Shown: positions 62,436 to 64,000 of the stretch, piece by piece
Layout of the letters: each line of letters opens with the position of its first letter
Numbering within the stretch: the stretch's first letter is position 1
Source: Bacillus sp. AFS015802
Lineage (GTDB): Bacteria > Bacillota > Bacilli > Bacillales > Bacillaceae_B
DNA: 64,000 bases
NCBI RefSeq assembly: GCF_002561455.1
Contig: NZ_NTUP01000066.1
Span: 503,357 to 567,356, forward strand
Direction of reading: 5' to 3'
Translations under genes and position numbers: made by a program
The notes under the pieces: model-generated
The model's input: only the letters and a program-made list of their open reading frames with translations
Databases searched by the model: none
Told to the model about the DNA's origin: nothing

Positions 62436-62786
62436 TTATCTTTTCTTTTTATTATAGTCCTCATCGAACTCTTCACCTTCAAGGTTCTTGTCAAGGGTGA
62501 GGGGCTCATTACAATACATGCACATGTCCACACGCCCAAGGACCTTGGTGACCTTTCCGCAATTGGGGCATGTCACCTGCACGGCCTTCGTGGACAGCAT
62601 GCCGATCCAGAAGTAGACAACCGTACTTCCGATGATTCCCAGAAAACCCAGCAGCATAAATATTGTCATGACCCATGGATGTTCTCTAAAATATATACCG
62701 ACGTACATAATGATAAATCCAATGAAAACCAAACTTAAGGCAAACGTACGGATTTTATTGATTTTACTTGAATATTTCTTAGCCAT
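62436..62786 (-). CDS. ygzB: YgzB zinc-ribbon membrane protein (DUF2614)
   Basis: The 116-residue protein has two membrane spans ([40 protein letters not shown]) and a C-terminal zinc ribbon with CPNC and CMYC. The acidic basic tail ends DEDYNKKKR. Convergent to perR, as in B. subtilis. RBS AGGAGGGACAATCAT. Function unknown. Confidence 0.88.
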   Translation of the reverse strand: MAKKYSSKINKIRTFALSLVFIGFIIMYVGIYFREHPWVMTIFMLLGFLGIIGSTVVYFWIGMLSTKAVQVTCPNCGKVTKVLGRVDMCMYCNEPLTLDKNLEGEEFDEDYNKKKR

Positions 62787-62940
62787 ATGATTGTCCCTCC
62801 TAAAAAAATACTATACCATATTTGTTGTAATAAGAGGGATACGAAACCGATTTGTCGAAAAATGACTTTATTCAGAGAAGGAAATCCTCTTTGAATGTCG
62901 AAATAGTAACCAACCAATGAGTGATGTGGAGGAGTATGAA

Positions 62941-63807
62941 ATGGAAGACATTTTACGACCGATATACCAAGAGCGTACAAGTCACCCCAATACTTTAGGA
63001 GCGCTTCTTATAGAACAAAGCAAAAAATCAAGCCCGTTGACCGATACCTTTGATATCGTCCTTTTCCTGGTTGTGAAGGAAGCGGAAGAACCGGTGTTCA
63101 TCAAACACTATTCTTATAAGGAACAAAAGGCCGCGTTACATATCGTGACAGAAGCGAAACTGAACGAGTGGATTTTACTCGGATCCAACCGTAAAGTGAT
63201 CGATTGGCTGTTCAATGGGAAAGTCCTGTTTGACCGGAATGAGTTCATCCATAATCTTAAGACAGAGTTAAGAGATTTCCCTTTCTATGGAAGAAAGATC
63301 AAGATGGGCATGGAATTCGCAAAATTGATTCGCCGTTACATGGATGGGAAAGAATTCTTTGAAAGCAAACATTATTTAGATGCCTACAATCATATTGTTC
63401 ATTCATTGCATCATTTAGCTAGACTTGCGGTTATCGAAAATGGTTTCCACCCGGAGGTGACCGTATGGAACCAGGTTAAGCAAATAGAGCCCGAGATTTA
63501 TAAACTCTATGAAGAACTCGTCACAAGTGATGAGGAGATTGATAAACGTCTTGAACTGCTATTTTTAGCAAGCGAGTTTCTCATCCACTCAAGAACCAAG
63601 GTTTCGACCGAGCATCTATTAGACATCCTCGGTCAAAAAGAACACTGGACGTTCCAGGATCTTCTTAATCATTCAGAAGCCAGACACTACTCGGTAGATT
63701 TAAGCATGCTCATTGAATATTTGACGGATAAAGGGCTTGTTGAAATTGTAGATATAGAAACCAAGGGACAAGGGATTTATCATCGATATTACCGAGCTGC
63801 AAAATAA
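62941..63807 (+). CDS. ygxA: YgxA nucleotidyltransferase-like protein
   Basis: The 288-residue protein starts MEDILRPIYQERTSHPNTLG, with a nucleotidyltransferase-like N-terminal part (LTDTFDIVLFLVV) and a helical HEPN-like C-terminal part (SKHYLDAYNHIVHSLHHLARLAVIENGFHPEVTVW). It matches YgxA of B. subtilis, which is also directly upstream of an rRNA operon. The ATG at 62941 follows GGAGGAG. The biochemical role is unknown. Confidence 0.82.
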   Translation: MEDILRPIYQERTSHPNTLGALLIEQSKKSSPLTDTFDIVLFLVVKEAEEPVFIKHYSYKEQKAALHIVTEAKLNEWILLGSNRKVIDWLFNGKVLFDRNEFIHNLKTELRDFPFYGRKIKMGMEFAKLIRRYMDGKEFFESKHYLDAYNHIVHSLHHLARLAVIENGFHPEVTVWNQVKQIEPEIYKLYEELVTSDEEIDKRLELLFLASEFLIHSRTKVSTEHLLDILGQKEHWTFQDLLNHSEARHYSVDLSMLIEYLTDKGLVEIVDIETKGQGIYHRYYRAAK

Positions 63808-63831
63808 TTATAGTAAAATATTAATTTTTCG

Positions 63832-63860
63832 TTGACTTCACTCTATAACCTTGTTATATT
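63832..63860 (+). promoter_or_regulatory. rRNA operon promoter P1
   Basis: TTGACT and TATATT are separated by 17 bp, an ideal sigma-A promoter. It is the first of a tandem pair, the usual arrangement at Bacillus rrn operons. Confidence 0.85.
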
Positions 63861-63928
63861 AATAAATGTCGCTGCTGAACGACGGCAACGAGCGGTCAGT
63901 GGCGACTTAAAAAAAGCTTATAAAGTTG

Positions 63929-63957
63929 TTGACAATAACGACGCAACTTGATAAGAT
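63929..63957 (+). promoter_or_regulatory. rRNA operon promoter P2
   Basis: TTGACA and TAAGAT are separated by 17 bp, 97 bp after P1. Confidence 0.85.
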
Positions 63958-64000
63958 AAAAAAGTCGCTTAAACGAAGCGCTTACACATTGAACCTTGAA
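63958..64000 (+). other. rRNA operon leader (start of pre-16S transcript, gene beyond edge)
   Basis: The leader ends ACATTGAACCTTGAA, like Bacillus rrn leaders. The 16S sequence itself lies outside the window. Confidence 0.7.

Noticed and set aside
63958..64000. 16S rRNA start
   Set aside because: Only leader sequence is present. The 16S 5' end is not reached within the window.

Overview
The window is a chromosomal segment of a Bacillaceae bacterium, probably a marine or soil Bacillus relative such as the Rossellomorea group (the genus is an inference). It has moderate GC, strong AGGAGG-type ribosome binding sites, many TTG starts, spore genes (sspK, sspE) and Bacillus-type regulator sites (Fur, PerR, CtsR, Rex, CcpA, sigma-B). 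From about 36.0 kb to the right edge, the gene order follows the Bacillus subtilis yfhD-yfhE-yfhF-recX-yfhH-sspK-yfhJ-yfhP-mutY-yfhS-fabL-sspE-ygaB-ygaC-ygaD ... ygaE-gsaB ... ygaF-perR-ygzB-ygxA-rrn region. The window stops inside the leader of an rRNA operon whose tandem promoters are visible.

Layout. 0-4 kb: a siderophore-iron uptake operon (permease cut by the left edge, lipoprotein, ATPase), divergent from a ferredoxin-NADP reductase, with two Fur boxes between them. 4-5.5 kb: DUF421 and TerC membrane proteins. 5.9-11.4 kb: a tripartite tricarboxylate transporter operon (tctC-tctB-tctA) under a cre-overlapped promoter, followed convergently by a DcuS/CitA-type sensor kinase and response regulator. 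11.5-20 kb: assorted genes, including a small K+ channel, ferritin, a DMT exporter, azoreductase, a phosphodiesterase-like hydrolase with an Atg22-like MFS protein, and a yhbD-bactofilin operon. 20.7-28.2 kb: stress genes (sigma-B type katE, CtsR-controlled clpE) plus small proteins, a HAD phosphatase and a Cys-less alkyltransferase-like protein. 28.4-31.9 kb: cyanophycinase and cyanophycin synthetase. 32-36 kb: an ABC1/UbiB kinase, a TetR/VOC divergent pair, and a DoxX protein with two Rex-type operators.

36-47.6 kb is the conserved yfh/yga block. 47.8-53.6 kb is an app-type oligopeptide transporter operon (appDFABC) inserted in that block, in which appA is frameshifted. 53.6-59.1 kb holds ygaE, gsaB and an ABC-2 exporter of the COG4586/4587/3694 type. 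59.1-63.8 kb holds a second small K+ channel, bcp, a D-2-hydroxyacid dehydrogenase, a cobalamin adenosyltransferase, perR with its own PerR box, ygzB and ygxA.

The most unusual non-coding feature is a five-copy TTGCGTC array with a 20-bp period upstream of ygaB, ending just before a TATAAT hexamer that lacks a -35. Other points of interest are the cyanophycin pair, the broken appA, tandem operators with a possibly leaderless tetR transcript, the tandem Rex sites, and several small ORFs. No transposase, prophage, CRISPR array or tRNA gene was seen.
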